This document shows, piece by piece, positions 9,947 to 18,353 of a DNA stretch of 64,000 bases. Below the pieces are notes generated by a model that made no database searches, was not told where the DNA came from, and saw nothing but the letters and a program-made list of their open reading frames with translations. Both the position numbers and the translations under genes were made by a program. The stretch is from Rufibacter sp. LB8. GTDB lineage: Bacteria; Bacteroidota; Bacteroidia; Cytophagales; Hymenobacteraceae. Numbering within the stretch: position 1 is the first letter of the stretch; each line of letters opens with the position of its first letter. Location of the stretch: contig NZ_JADALJ010000001.1 in assembly GCF_014876185.1 (NCBI RefSeq), forward strand, positions 930,001-994,000. Direction: 5' to 3'.

Positions 9947-10357
9947 ATGACCCGAATTCTTTTACTATCAGCCGCGTTACTATTTTTCAGTTGTCAAACA
10001 GAAACCGAACTGTTTGATGATGTAAATGAAATGGCTGAATTGGATAGAGTTTACAAACCGATCTCGATTCAATCAGGAAAAGTAAGCGGGCTCCTTTTTC
10101 CTAGTAATGAATACAACATTTATACAATAGACTCCCTGGCTTTTCAAAACTTGGAAAATTCAATCTATACAAGTGACAAGTTTAAAGAAGGCACCTTCTA
10201 CTTTAATCTTGAATTGAATGACTACTTATATCAAAATAAACTAGAAATTTTGAATATGTCTAAATCATTAATTACTAAAAACAAATACGATAAAACCTAT
10301 TACTTATATCTATTGTCAGACAGGAAAACTTTTGCTGTCTGCAAAGTCAACCATTAA
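9947..10357 (+). CDS. Small hypothetical lipoprotein
   Basis: A 136-residue protein not recognised as any family. The N-terminus MTRILLLSAALLFFSC is a lipoprotein signal with lipobox FFSC, so it should be anchored in the membrane. The rest is polar with many Tyr, Asn and Lys. It is notably richer in A+T and in AAA/AAT/TTA codons than its neighbours, which may mean recent acquisition or low expression. It lies 43 bases after the SDR gene and ends at a shared bidirectional terminator. Confidence 0.7.
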   Translation: MTRILLLSAALLFFSCQTETELFDDVNEMAELDRVYKPISIQSGKVSGLLFPSNEYNIYTIDSLAFQNLENSIYTSDKFKEGTFYFNLELNDYLYQNKLEILNMSKSLITKNKYDKTYYLYLLSDRKTFAVCKVNH

Positions 10358-10470
10358 AAGTTAAAAGAATAGCACTTTACAATAACACTTAAACCTCAGC
10401 CTCGACCGATGGCCTCGCCATCTTTTATACTAGTCCGTTACACTTTTAAAATTTTATCCAACCTAAACAA

Positions 10471-10505
10471 AAAAGCAGCCCGATGCGTTTTCGGGCTGCT
10501 TTTTT
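10471..10505. terminator. Bidirectional terminator between convergent genes, fused to PAL-A copy A7
   Basis: Stem AAAAGCAGCCCGA (10471-10483) pairs with TCGGGCTGCTTTT (10491-10503) around TGCGTTT, with A and T tracts on both sides. It serves the small lipoprotein gene on plus and the S46 peptidase gene on minus. Its right arm doubles as the left arm of palindrome A7. Confidence 0.9.
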
Positions 10506-10521
10506 CAAATGAGGGCTAAAA
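10486..10521. repeat. PAL-A palindrome copy A7 (degenerate, shares an arm with a terminator)
   Basis: GTTTTCGGGCTGC on the left and AAATGAGGGCTAAAAC on the right match PAL-A. The left arm is also the 3' arm of the terminator hairpin. Confidence 0.6.
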
Positions 10522-10529
10522 CAGAAAAT

Positions 10530-12779
10530 CTATTTCACTTTTACTTTGGCCGGAGCTTTTTTAGCGGGAACTGTTTTTTTAGCCGGCGATGCATTTCTAA
10601 CCGGTGCCTTCGTTACCAAGGTCATTTCCTTCACTAAATGCCCAGCCCCGGCGAATTTGTCTACAATGAACAGGAAATAGCGGGCATCCATGGAGATGTT
10701 GCGCACGCGGTCCGGGTCATACATTATGTCAGACATGGTGCCTTCCCAGTTGCGGTCAAAGTTGGTGCCTATCAAGTGCCCATCGGCGTTGATGACCGGG
10801 GAACCCGAGTTACCGCCCGTGGTGTGGTTAGACGCAATGAACGCCACCGGCATCTGGCCGTTCACCCCATAGGGTCCATAGTCTTTCTTCAGGTACAATT
10901 CCTTGAGTTTGGCGGGTACTTTGTAATCTGCCACGGCCGGATCTTCCTTTTCCATGATTCCTTCCAGGGTGGTGTAGTGTTCGTAGTACGCGCCATCGGC
11001 GGGTTTGTAACCGTCAATCTGACCAAAAGAAACCCGAAGCGTGGAGTTGGCATCTGGGTAAAATTTCTTGTTGGTCATCATCTCGCGCAAACCCTGCAAA
11101 TAGGTGCGGTTCAGGAGCGTGTTCTCATCATTGAGGCGGGTGTAGGTGGGCAGCGTTTTCTCGCGGTAGTTGTTCACCAGGCTGCTGGTCAGCTGAATAG
11201 CTGGGTCGGCGGCCAAGGTGGCCAGCATGGTGGTTGGGTTCTGGCTGAGCAATTGCTGTACTTTCTCCAGAGATGCAAGGTTGGTAGTGGCATACACGTT
11301 GTCGGCGTAGGCTGCCCAGTTGTTGTTGTGGTTCTGGGCTACTGCCTTGAATACCTCTGGGTGAAAGGCCGGCGGCACATCTTGCTGGTAAAGTTGCAGC
11401 AATGCGGCAAACACTTTCTTGTCGGTGGGCAGGTTGTAGTTCTTGAAAAAGCCGGGGGCGGCGTCTCGCAGTCTTTTAACCTGGGCCTGTACTTCAGCGT
11501 CAGTTGCTTTTTGCTGAATCATGCCGGCCAGCGTCACGTAGCCTTGCGCGAAATTAACCAACTCCACGCCCAGGCCTGCTTCCATGAAATAATCTCTTGA
11601 CAAGGTGATGCCGTTGGCCAGTTGGCCGTAGTTCTGCTCAAATTTCTGGAGCACCTGGCCATAGGTGTTCTTCCGGCCGGTTTCCTGGTTAACCCATGCA
11701 TTGAATTTCTGTTCCTGCTCGCGTTTGCGGGTAATGGCGTCTAGTTTTCTGAGGCCGCGCATCTCGCCAATCCATTTCTTATGGGAATTGCTCACACTGG
11801 CATATTTGGCAGCGTATTGAATACGCACTTTAGGGTCGGCTTTCATGTCCTGGTCTAAAATGCCCAGTTTCACGGTTCTGATTTTCACTTTGGCTGGGTC
11901 AGAAATCTCCACAATCTCGCGTACGGCCTGGGAGGGCAAATACTCAGTAGTGCGGCCCGGGAACCCGAAGACCATGGTGAAATCGCCTTCCTTGATGCCT
12001 GCCAGGGAAATTGGGAGGTGGTGCTTGGGCGTGTACGGTTTGTTGTTGGGCGAATACGCGGCGGGTTTGTTGTCTGGCCCGGCATAGATCCGGAACAATG
12101 AGAAATCGCCGGTATGGCGCGGCCACATCCAGTTATCCGTGTCGCCGCCAAATTTGCCGATGCTCTCGGGCGGGGCGCCCACCAACCTGATGTCCCGGAA
12201 GGTTTCCGTCACATACATGTAATACTCGTTGCCATAGAAAAACGGACGAATCACGGCGTCATAATGCGTTCCGGCGGTGGTCTGCGCCTGCACTTTCTTG
12301 ATATTGGCCTGCACGCGTTGTTCGCGCTCTGCCTCTGGTAAATTGGCCGGAATATCGCCCAAGATTTGCTTGGTCACGTCTTCCATGCGCACAATAAACG
12401 TGGCGGTGAGGCCGGGATTCGGTTTTTCCTGAGAGCGCTCCATGGCCCAGAAACCATTGGTAAGCAAATCATTCTCCACGGAGCTGTGTGACTGAATCTG
12501 GCCGTAGCCGCAGTGGTGGTTGGTAAGCAACAGGCCTTGGTTAGAAATAATTTCACCGGTGCAGCCGCCGCCAAACTGTACAATGGCGTCTTTCAAGCTT
12601 GATTTGTTGATGCTGTAAATGTCCTCGGCAGAAAGGCGCATGCCTTTTTTCTGCATATCGGCTTCATTGAGCTGCTTGAGCAACATGGGAAGCCACATGC
12701 CTTCGTCTGGGCGGGCCCAACCCAGCAGAGAACTGAGCATCAGCACCGCCACCAAGGGTAATCTCTTATAATGGAACAT
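10530..12779 (-). CDS. S46-family dipeptidyl-peptidase, DPP11-like (Asp/Glu-specific predicted)
   Basis: A 749-residue serine exopeptidase of the periplasm that removes dipeptides from peptide N-termini. Seen: signal peptide (cleavage near GWA-RPDEGMW), catalytic histidine in LLLTNHHCGY (~residue 88) and serine in TTGGNSGSPVI (~655). The following FDRNWEGTMSD has Arg where DPP7 has Gly, the residue that gives DPP11 its acidic-residue preference. The usual family length is about 715; here an extra C-terminal tail of some 30 residues contains PAKKTVPAKKAPAKVKVK, rich in Lys, Ala and Pro. The start is set at 12779 and not 12806 because a TAAATTTG promoter box covers 12804-12811. Confidence 0.92.
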   Translation of the reverse strand: MFHYKRLPLVAVLMLSSLLGWARPDEGMWLPMLLKQLNEADMQKKGMRLSAEDIYSINKSSLKDAIVQFGGGCTGEIISNQGLLLTNHHCGYGQIQSHSSVENDLLTNGFWAMERSQEKPNPGLTATFIVRMEDVTKQILGDIPANLPEAEREQRVQANIKKVQAQTTAGTHYDAVIRPFFYGNEYYMYVTETFRDIRLVGAPPESIGKFGGDTDNWMWPRHTGDFSLFRIYAGPDNKPAAYSPNNKPYTPKHHLPISLAGIKEGDFTMVFGFPGRTTEYLPSQAVREIVEISDPAKVKIRTVKLGILDQDMKADPKVRIQYAAKYASVSNSHKKWIGEMRGLRKLDAITRKREQEQKFNAWVNQETGRKNTYGQVLQKFEQNYGQLANGITLSRDYFMEAGLGVELVNFAQGYVTLAGMIQQKATDAEVQAQVKRLRDAAPGFFKNYNLPTDKKVFAALLQLYQQDVPPAFHPEVFKAVAQNHNNNWAAYADNVYATTNLASLEKVQQLLSQNPTTMLATLAADPAIQLTSSLVNNYREKTLPTYTRLNDENTLLNRTYLQGLREMMTNKKFYPDANSTLRVSFGQIDGYKPADGAYYEHYTTLEGIMEKEDPAVADYKVPAKLKELYLKKDYGPYGVNGQMPVAFIASNHTTGGNSGSPVINADGHLIGTNFDRNWEGTMSDIMYDPDRVRNISMDARYFLFIVDKFAGAGHLVKEMTLVTKAPVRNASPAKKTVPAKKAPAKVKVK

Positions 12780-12803
12780 AGAACGTTTGGTTGAGTTTGA
12801 TTC

Positions 12804-12811
12804 CAAATTTA
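12804..12811 (-). promoter_or_regulatory. Promoter -7 box of the S46 peptidase gene
   Basis: Minus-strand TAAATTTG fits TAnnTTTG. It overlaps the alternative upstream start codon at 12806, so translation more likely starts at 12779. Confidence 0.55.
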
Positions 12812-12899
12812 CGAAAACCTAACGAATACTAGGTAGCCAGATAAATGGCCTTAAAAGCTGAAGGCTTTACTGCAAGAGGAGGGAAGCCTAAAAATGAAA

Positions 12900-12947
12900 C
12901 GCTCCGTTTTCGGGCTCATTTCTGGAAATGAGCCCGAAAACGGAGCG
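12900..12947. repeat. PAL-A palindrome copy A8 (perfect arms)
   Basis: Outer arms CGCTCCG/CGGAGCG and core TTTTCGGGCTCATTTC with its exact complement form a perfect 23-bp stem. It lies between two minus-strand genes. Confidence 0.95.
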
Positions 12948-12971
12948 TTGCCTTAAAGAGTTAAATCTGTA

Positions 12972-13409
12972 TTAGGAATGACCAACGGCTACGGCGCCTT
13001 CTTCCCACACCTGGAACTTCTGCAATTCCTCCTGGAACGCAGAAATAAACCAGGCCATCAAACTCAAGTCATCGGCGAAGCCAATGATGGGAATAAAGTC
13101 TGGAATCAGGTCCAGCGGGGTGGCCACATACAGTAGCACCGCCACGCCCAGGAGCATGGATTTGGTCTCCACTTGGCGGTAATTGCCGTTCACGTAGGCT
13201 TTCACCAGGCGCATAAACCGCAGCATAACTTCTTTTATCTGCTCAAAGCCGCTCACGTTGCTGTTGGCACTGGTGAGTTTTTCATAAGCGGTGGTCAGCA
13301 GGAGGCCAATCTTCACGGGTTTGCCCATTAAACCGGCGGCTTTGGAGACCATGGCGTTGAAGATGGCATTCTTTGATATTTTCAATCCTTTTTCAGTTAA
13401 AGAGCTCAT
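12972..13409 (-). CDS. YkvA/DUF1232 family membrane-associated protein
   Basis: A 145-residue protein whose C-terminal half holds the DUF1232 core: SMLLGVAVLLYVATPLDLIP followed by DFIPIIGFADDLSLMAWF, a hydrophobic hairpin with the conserved P-x-D-x-IPD pattern. The N-terminal half is helical and basic. Members are small proteins thought to associate with the membrane; their function is unknown. PAL-A copy A8 lies just beyond its 3' end. Confidence 0.85.
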   Translation of the reverse strand: MSSLTEKGLKISKNAIFNAMVSKAAGLMGKPVKIGLLLTTAYEKLTSANSNVSGFEQIKEVMLRFMRLVKAYVNGNYRQVETKSMLLGVAVLLYVATPLDLIPDFIPIIGFADDLSLMAWFISAFQEELQKFQVWEEGAVAVGHS

Positions 13410-13586
13410 AGTTTTGTGTGCGTTAGTCTAAAAGATGCTCTCTATACGGGGAGAACGCCTGTCAAGATGTAAGCTTTCGGCAACTAGCCCGGCTCTTCTA
13501 CCAGGGTTTGGTACGGATGTATTTTTATTGCAGCGCCGTTTTCATTTCTTTACAGAACCAAGCGCCATTTTCCATTGAAAAATACT

Positions 13587-14834
13587 ATGAAACTTAAGAT
13601 CCTGCTGTGTTGCGTGCTGCTTTGTGTGGGTGGGTCTGCGGTTGGGCAGGTGAACCCCATTCAGCAGGAAATCTTGAATTACCCAGAGTCACCCGCTGAG
13701 TTGATCTCCAAAGGCCGCCGGTTGATTCTGGACCGTTTTCTGGCCGGCGACGCCGCCAAGGTTCGACAGGTGAAAAACTATTTGTTGGAGCACGTGGAAG
13801 ATGAAAACTACGTGGCCCTGCTCCCAATTGAGCGCTGGTACCTGGGGTATTGGACCAAAGATTACCTTGACGTACTGCCCGCCGTGCTTCATTTAGATAG
13901 CGTGGGTTTGGCCTCGTTCCGGGGTAAAATATTCCCGATGCCAGATATGCTCCTGGAGAAACTAGAAACAGCCGTGCGCGATTCTAAGGCGCAAATAGTG
14001 CAGGATATCAAAAATGCCGACCTCAGAACCATTGACAAAGAATACCTTTTGCTGCATTTGGAGTTTATGCTGGCGCGGCAGGAGTTTTCTCTAGCCGAAA
14101 GGCAAAATGCTGAAACGATGCAGCGGAATCCTGAAGCGGAACGAGACACCTTGAATGCCATGGCCAACCGGTTTTTGAGCAATTATCCGCAAAGCCAGTT
14201 TGAGCCGTTTATCAGAAGCAACATCAGGGAGGCCTATGTGCCGGCTAAATTGGGGTTCACGTATGAAATCTTCAGCGGCTTCGGCGTTTTCACGAAAGGT
14301 TTAAGCCATAATTTCAGCAATACGGTGCCCATTGGTATTTCCTTTGAAGCCTATTTGCGGCGGTGGGCTTTTTCTACCAGGGCCTTCATAGGTTTTGGCA
14401 ATACCAGAAAAGATTTTCCGTATGAAAATGGGGTTTGGCCAACTGGTTCCAGAATGACCGCTTTTACGCCTGAGTTTGACCTGGGCTATGTGGTGGCTGA
14501 AAATAAACGGTTGAAACTGACGCCGTTCATAGGAATTGCCGCCACCAAAATTAGCCCCGAGGAAGAAGACAATGACCTGCAACAAGAATATAGAAAAGCC
14601 GAATTTGGTTTTACCACCACGTATGCTGTAGGAACCGCGCTCGATATAAAATTAGGCCAAGGGTCTGCCTATACATGGCGCGAAGGCGGAGAGGAGCGCT
14701 ACCTGTTTGTGCGCCTTCGGTATGCTTTTCTTAGCCCCCAGTTTAGCAGCCATTATTCGGGCCTGAACGGCTACATGCACCACGTGACGGTGGGCTTCGG
14801 TGGTTTCTGGCGTTTTCTCAAGCGCGACTATTAA
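13587..14834 (+). CDS. Secreted/outer-membrane hypothetical protein with C-terminal beta-barrel-like region
   Basis: A 415-residue protein with signal peptide MKLKILLCCVLLCVGGSAVG. Residues ~25-215 are mainly helical and charged. From about residue 225 on, alternating hydrophobic strands rich in Phe, Tyr and Gly (FGVFTKGLSHNF, FSTRAFIGFGNT, YLFVRLRYAF) end in WRFLKRDY, which suggests an outer-membrane barrel. I do not recognise a named family. The ATG at 13587 is chosen over TTG at 13575 because it starts the signal peptide cleanly. Confidence 0.75.
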   Translation: MKLKILLCCVLLCVGGSAVGQVNPIQQEILNYPESPAELISKGRRLILDRFLAGDAAKVRQVKNYLLEHVEDENYVALLPIERWYLGYWTKDYLDVLPAVLHLDSVGLASFRGKIFPMPDMLLEKLETAVRDSKAQIVQDIKNADLRTIDKEYLLLHLEFMLARQEFSLAERQNAETMQRNPEAERDTLNAMANRFLSNYPQSQFEPFIRSNIREAYVPAKLGFTYEIFSGFGVFTKGLSHNFSNTVPIGISFEAYLRRWAFSTRAFIGFGNTRKDFPYENGVWPTGSRMTAFTPEFDLGYVVAENKRLKLTPFIGIAATKISPEEEDNDLQQEYRKAEFGFTTTYAVGTALDIKLGQGSAYTWREGGEERYLFVRLRYAFLSPQFSSHYSGLNGYMHHVTVGFGGFWRFLKRDY

Positions 14835-14857
14835 CACCACCGCTCCCTCACATTTTC

Positions 14858-14865
14858 TATCTTTG
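14858..14865 (+). promoter_or_regulatory. Promoter -7 box of the DinB-fold gene
   Basis: TATCTTTG fits TAnnTTTG and lies 21 bases before the ATG at 14887, in the short gap after the preceding gene. This argues against the longer frame that starts at 14800. Confidence 0.6.
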
Positions 14866-14886
14866 ACTTTCTATAATCTGATTTTT

Positions 14887-15411
14887 ATGTACACTTTACC
14901 TGCGCCCGGCGATTATAACCCTTATTTTGACAACTACATAAGCCTGGTCTCCAGCCAGGAAGACATAGTCAAATACCTGGCAGAACAGCCTCAGAAACTA
15001 CAGCAACTCCTGGGCCGGGTAAGTGCGTCTGCCGCTGATTTTGCGTATGAACCTGGTAAATGGTCTATCAAGCAGCTGCTTGGGCACATGAATGACACTG
15101 AACGCATTATGGCCTACCGCGCCTTGTGCATTGCCCGCGGGGAACAGGTCTCATTGCCGGGGTTTGATGAGAATCTGTACGTCACCAACGCGCGGTTTGA
15201 GGACCGCGCCCTGGAAAGTCTGGTAACTGAACACCAAGCCATCAGAAACGCCACCTTGGCTTTGATAAAAGGATTACCACCTGAAGCCACGGCCCGCCGG
15301 GGAAATGCCAACGGTCACCCCATCACTGTCTCTGCGCTGGTCTACATTATTGCCGGCCATGAACAACACCACCTCAACATCTTAAAAGAACGCTACCTGG
15401 CTAAGCTTTAG
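14887..15411 (+). CDS. DinB-family (YfiT-like) putative metal-dependent protein
   Basis: A 174-residue four-helix-bundle protein of the DinB/YfiT superfamily. Conserved histidines that would bind a metal are in LLGHMNDTER (residue ~66) and GHEQHHLNILKERY near the C-terminus. Relatives are thiol-dependent transferases or hydrolases; the substrate here is not known. It should not be confused with DNA polymerase IV. The start at 14887 follows a TATCTTTG promoter box, and the upstream extension would overlap the end of the previous gene. Confidence 0.88.
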   Translation: MYTLPAPGDYNPYFDNYISLVSSQEDIVKYLAEQPQKLQQLLGRVSASAADFAYEPGKWSIKQLLGHMNDTERIMAYRALCIARGEQVSLPGFDENLYVTNARFEDRALESLVTEHQAIRNATLALIKGLPPEATARRGNANGHPITVSALVYIIAGHEQHHLNILKERYLAKL

Positions 15412-15418
15412 AATTGTT

Positions 15419-15545
15419 GATTGGTCATTGTTGATTGTTTTTTCCGAACAAGAATAAAAACACCAACTCCTGTTTTCGGGCTCATTTCCAGAATTGAGCC
15501 CGAAAACAGGAGTTGGTGTTTCTCCACAATCAACAATGACCAATC
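15419..15545. repeat. Nested long inverted repeat around PAL-A copy A9
   Basis: Outer 19-base arms GATTGGTCATTGTTGATTG (15419-15437) and its exact complement (15527-15545) flank an inner extended PAL-A. The spacers between outer and inner arms differ (20 and 5 bases). It fills the gap between the convergent DinB-fold and PhoH genes. Confidence 0.9.
15458..15521. repeat. PAL-A palindrome copy A9 (longest, 64 bp)
   Basis: Arms extend beyond the core through AAACACCAACTCCTG and its exact complement CAGGAGTTGGTGTTT. The centre TTTCCAGAATT carries one mismatch. Confidence 0.95.
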
Positions 15546-15557
15546 AGCAATCAGCAA

Positions 15558-16934
15558 TTACAAAAGGTCATTTGCCAGGTTGGCAAGTTCTGAGCGTTCG
15601 CCTTTCTGCAGGGTAATGTGCGCGTAAAGCGGATGATTTTTTACTTTGTCAATAAGGTAGGAGAGACCGTTGCTTTGGCTGTCCAGGTAGGGCGTGTCAA
15701 TCTGGTAAATGTCACCGGTAAAGATGATTTTGGTGTTTTCGCCGGCGCGGGAGATAATGGTTTTGATTTCGTGCGGGGTCAGGTTCTGGGCTTCGTCCAC
15801 AATGAAAATGATGTTGGAAAGGCTTCGGCCCCTGATGTAGGCCAAGGGCGTAATCACCAACCGGTCCTGTTCCACCATTTCCTTGATCTTGTTGGCTTCG
15901 CGGCTGTGCTCCGGGTATTGGTTCTGGATGAATTTGAGGTTGTCCCAAAGCGGTTCCATGTAGGGCCCAATCTTGGAATTGGCATCGCCGGGCAAGAAGC
16001 CCAAATCGCGGTTACTCAACGGCACAATGGGGCGCGCCAGGTAAATCTGATTGTAGGTTTCGCGCTGTTCCAGGGCCCCGGCTAAAGCCAGCAGCGTTTT
16101 GCCGGTTCCGGCCACGCCTTGAATGGAAACCAGTTTAATGTCTGGGTGCATGATGGCGTGCAGCGCGAAAGTCTGCTCGGCATTGCGGGGTTTTATGCCC
16201 ACGGCCTGTACCTTGTCTACGCGCTGCAAGGTTTTGTCTTGGGGGTTGTAATAGGCTAAGGTAGAGCTTTTATGGTTGCGCAGGATAAAGTAATGGTTGT
16301 CTTGCGGCGGGTGCGGCATGGCGTCTTCCACGGGGCATGAGCCGTGGTCATACAAGGCAGAAATGACTTCCTGCGGAATGTCTTCCACCAGATCATTGCC
16401 GCGGTAAAGATTGGTCACGTTCTGGATCTTGCCGGTCTCATAGTCCTCCGCCGACAAGTTAAGCGCCCTGGCTTTTAACCGGAGGTTAATGTCTTTGGTC
16501 ACCAGAATCACTTTGTAATCTGGCATCTCATGCTGCAGGGCCAGCGTGGCGTTCAGGATTTTGTGGTCGGCTTTGTTGTCGCTGAAAATGCGCTCGGCGT
16601 CTACCGGCGTGGCATGGCTCATAAGTACCTTGAACCTTCCTTTGCCGGTGCCCTTGAGAGGAATCCAGGTTTGCAGCATGTGCTCCGTGGAGAGATCGTC
16701 AATGAACCTGATGAACTCGCGGGCCTCAAAGTTTTTGATGTCGTTGCCTTTTTTGAAGTTGTCCAGTTCCTCCAGCACCGTGATGGGAATGGCCACATCA
16801 TGTTCCCCGAAATGCTCCACCGCGCTGTGGTCATACAGAATCACCGAGGTGTCCAGCACAAAGGCTTTCTTCACTTTTTGGAGATCATTTTCAGAAGGGT
16901 TGGCTTTCTTTCTGGGAGTGGCAGGTTTCTTCAC
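15558..16934 (-). CDS. PhoH-family protein with N-terminal PIN domain (YlaK-like ribonuclease/ATPase)
   Basis: A 458-residue fusion of two domains. The PIN nuclease domain is at residues ~23-155, with acidic residues in VLDTSVILYD, LEELDNF and LVTKDINLRLKA. The PhoH P-loop ATPase is at ~245-455, with Walker A GVAGTGKTLLALAG and Walker B IIFIVDEAQNL, then FTGDIYQID. This architecture (PIN plus PhoH) is known from YlaK and mycobacterial PhoH2, which have RNA helicase/RNase activity. The role is probably RNA turnover. The basic N-terminus KKPATPRKKA is likely flexible. It runs convergent to the DinB-fold gene across palindrome A9. Confidence 0.92.
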   Translation of the reverse strand: MKKPATPRKKANPSENDLQKVKKAFVLDTSVILYDHSAVEHFGEHDVAIPITVLEELDNFKKGNDIKNFEAREFIRFIDDLSTEHMLQTWIPLKGTGKGRFKVLMSHATPVDAERIFSDNKADHKILNATLALQHEMPDYKVILVTKDINLRLKARALNLSAEDYETGKIQNVTNLYRGNDLVEDIPQEVISALYDHGSCPVEDAMPHPPQDNHYFILRNHKSSTLAYYNPQDKTLQRVDKVQAVGIKPRNAEQTFALHAIMHPDIKLVSIQGVAGTGKTLLALAGALEQRETYNQIYLARPIVPLSNRDLGFLPGDANSKIGPYMEPLWDNLKFIQNQYPEHSREANKIKEMVEQDRLVITPLAYIRGRSLSNIIFIVDEAQNLTPHEIKTIISRAGENTKIIFTGDIYQIDTPYLDSQSNGLSYLIDKVKNHPLYAHITLQKGERSELANLANDLL

Positions 16935-17192
16935 GGCGGGATGGGTTAAGGTGGTAAAGAGTTCTTGTTACCCTACGTAAAACCATTGACAGAAAGCTGA
17001 TGCCATGGGAGTTTTTGAAAAGCACCATGTCTATTTTTTGACGAAATTTTGACAAACCTCTGTGCAAGCAAAAGAATAAACACACCAATATTTTCCCGGA
17101 GTTTTATTTCTTTGCAAGGTATTGCGTCGGGTTTCAACCATGGCCCTTTGGAACTTATAGGTCCGTTTGTCTTGGTTACACCAATTTCATTT

Positions 17193-17705
17193 ATGAGAAA
17201 GGCCGTTATCTTCAGTTTGCTTTTTGCCTTACCACTTTGCCTGCTGGCCTGGCCCTGGCAATGGAATCAATTTGACAGAAACGACAACCGAACAGGCCGC
17301 TGGCGCGATTATTACTCCAGCCACCCAGACAAATTGATGTACAAGGGAAGGTACAAAAAGGGCGTGCCGGTGGGCAAGTGGCGGCATTACGGATTACAAA
17401 CCAACCTTACCCGCGAAGAAAAACACCTGCCCAAGCAAAAGCGCATTAAAACGGTGTTGTACCATGCCAACGGCAAAATTGCCCGGACCGGCAACGCGTA
17501 TCTGTTTGAAGAGAATGGCTTCGTGAAATACCACTGGCACGGCGACTGGCAATTTTATGACAGCACCGGCACGTGGCAAGGGTGGCAGTTTTACAACCGG
17601 GGTAGAACCAATGACTCCATTCCCATGACCACCAAAATTGGCCTCATTTCCAAAACGGAGCCCAAAAACGGAAGCCCCAGGAAATTTAGATCGGTGAAAT
17701 TTTAG
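17193..17705 (+). CDS. Secreted MORN-repeat-like protein with palindrome-derived C-terminus
   Basis: A 170-residue exported protein: signal peptide MRKAVIFSLLFALPLCLLA, then repeats of the type YKGRYKKGVPVGKWRHY and WHGDWQFYDSTGTWQGWQFY, which resemble MORN/YwqK-type repeats. Function unknown. The start is put at 17193; the frame is open further upstream but those residues look non-coding. Near the 3' end, PAL-A copy A10 (17636-17673) is read through as KIGLISKTEPKNG, so the last ~20 residues appear to have been added or replaced by the palindrome. The stop codon overlaps that of the convergent AlbA_2 gene by four bases. Confidence 0.75.
   Translation: MRKAVIFSLLFALPLCLLAWPWQWNQFDRNDNRTGRWRDYYSSHPDKLMYKGRYKKGVPVGKWRHYGLQTNLTREEKHLPKQKRIKTVLYHANGKIARTGNAYLFEENGFVKYHWHGDWQFYDSTGTWQGWQFYNRGRTNDSIPMTTKIGLISKTEPKNGSPRKFRSVKF
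17636..17673. repeat. PAL-A palindrome copy A10, inside a coding sequence
   Basis: Left arm CCAAAATTGGCCTCATTTC is diverged; the right arm GGAGCCCAAAAACGG is clear. It lies in frame within the C-terminal codons of the MORN-like gene. Confidence 0.68.
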
Positions 17706-18349
17706 CTGAGCGTGAAAAACGGCACCTTTTCCTTGTCATGGAGCCGCACCTGGCCTTGAAGCACCAGTTCCACCAGCAACCGGTTGGTGCGCCGCCTGGA
17801 TAGGTTGGCGTAATGCATGAGTTGCTTTGCCGTCAGTTTTCTATGTTTCTGCAGCAGCAGGAGAATCATTTTCTTGTGATGATCGCCGGGCTCCTGCGCT
17901 GGTTCAGGGTCGGGTTCCAGTTGTAAGGATTTCTCCACCAGGCGGCTGGTCTGCACGCTTTCGTCTTTCACTCTAATGTAGCCGCGCCAATCCTGGTCTT
18001 TCACTTTGGCCAGATGGGGTTTCCGGGTGCTTTCCGGAATGGTCACGCGCAGAATGGTCCCTTCCTCCATTTCAATTTCGTCATAGGTCACCAGCACGGG
18101 CGGGTCACAGTAAAACGAGATTGCTTTCTCCAGGGTGAATTTCTCTTCTTCGGGATCCACGCCACAGATAAGGCCGTTGTCCAGCACGCCCACCAAAATC
18201 TGACCGCCCCGCGTATTGGCGAAGGAAACCAAGGTGCGGGCAATGCGGTCTGGGTGCGTGATGGTTTTCTTGAATTCCAGCGTGTCGCTTTCGCCCTGAA
18301 GAATCAAAAGCAGGATTTCCTGCATGTCTTGCCCACCCATTGCTTTCAT
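17702..18349 (-). CDS. AlbA_2 (Schlafen-like) domain protein with C-terminal winged helix
   Basis: A 215-residue protein. Residues ~18-125 match the AlbA_2/divergent AAA-4 family: ESDTLEFKKT at the start, SFANTRGGQILVGVLDNG in the middle. Residues ~155-213 form a predicted winged helix-turn-helix (KLTAKQLMHYANLSRRRTNR). It is probably a nucleic-acid-binding regulator or RNA-processing protein. It follows the SDR gene with a four-base gap and so is likely in one operon with it. M1 at 18349 is used; Met codons at 18340 and 18325 are alternatives. Confidence 0.82.
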   Translation of the reverse strand: MKAMGGQDMQEILLLILQGESDTLEFKKTITHPDRIARTLVSFANTRGGQILVGVLDNGLICGVDPEEEKFTLEKAISFYCDPPVLVTYDEIEMEEGTILRVTIPESTRKPHLAKVKDQDWRGYIRVKDESVQTSRLVEKSLQLEPDPEPAQEPGDHHKKMILLLLQKHRKLTAKQLMHYANLSRRRTNRLLVELVLQGQVRLHDKEKVPFFTLS

Positions 18350-18353
18350 TTGA

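Noticed and set aside
10638-11600. 320-codon plus-strand frame
   Set aside because: It lies antisense within the S46 peptidase gene, whose motifs are intact.
14887-15411. Calling the DinB-fold protein DNA polymerase IV
   Set aside because: It is the DinB/YfiT helical-bundle family with metal-binding His; the Y-family polymerase is at 28313-29464.
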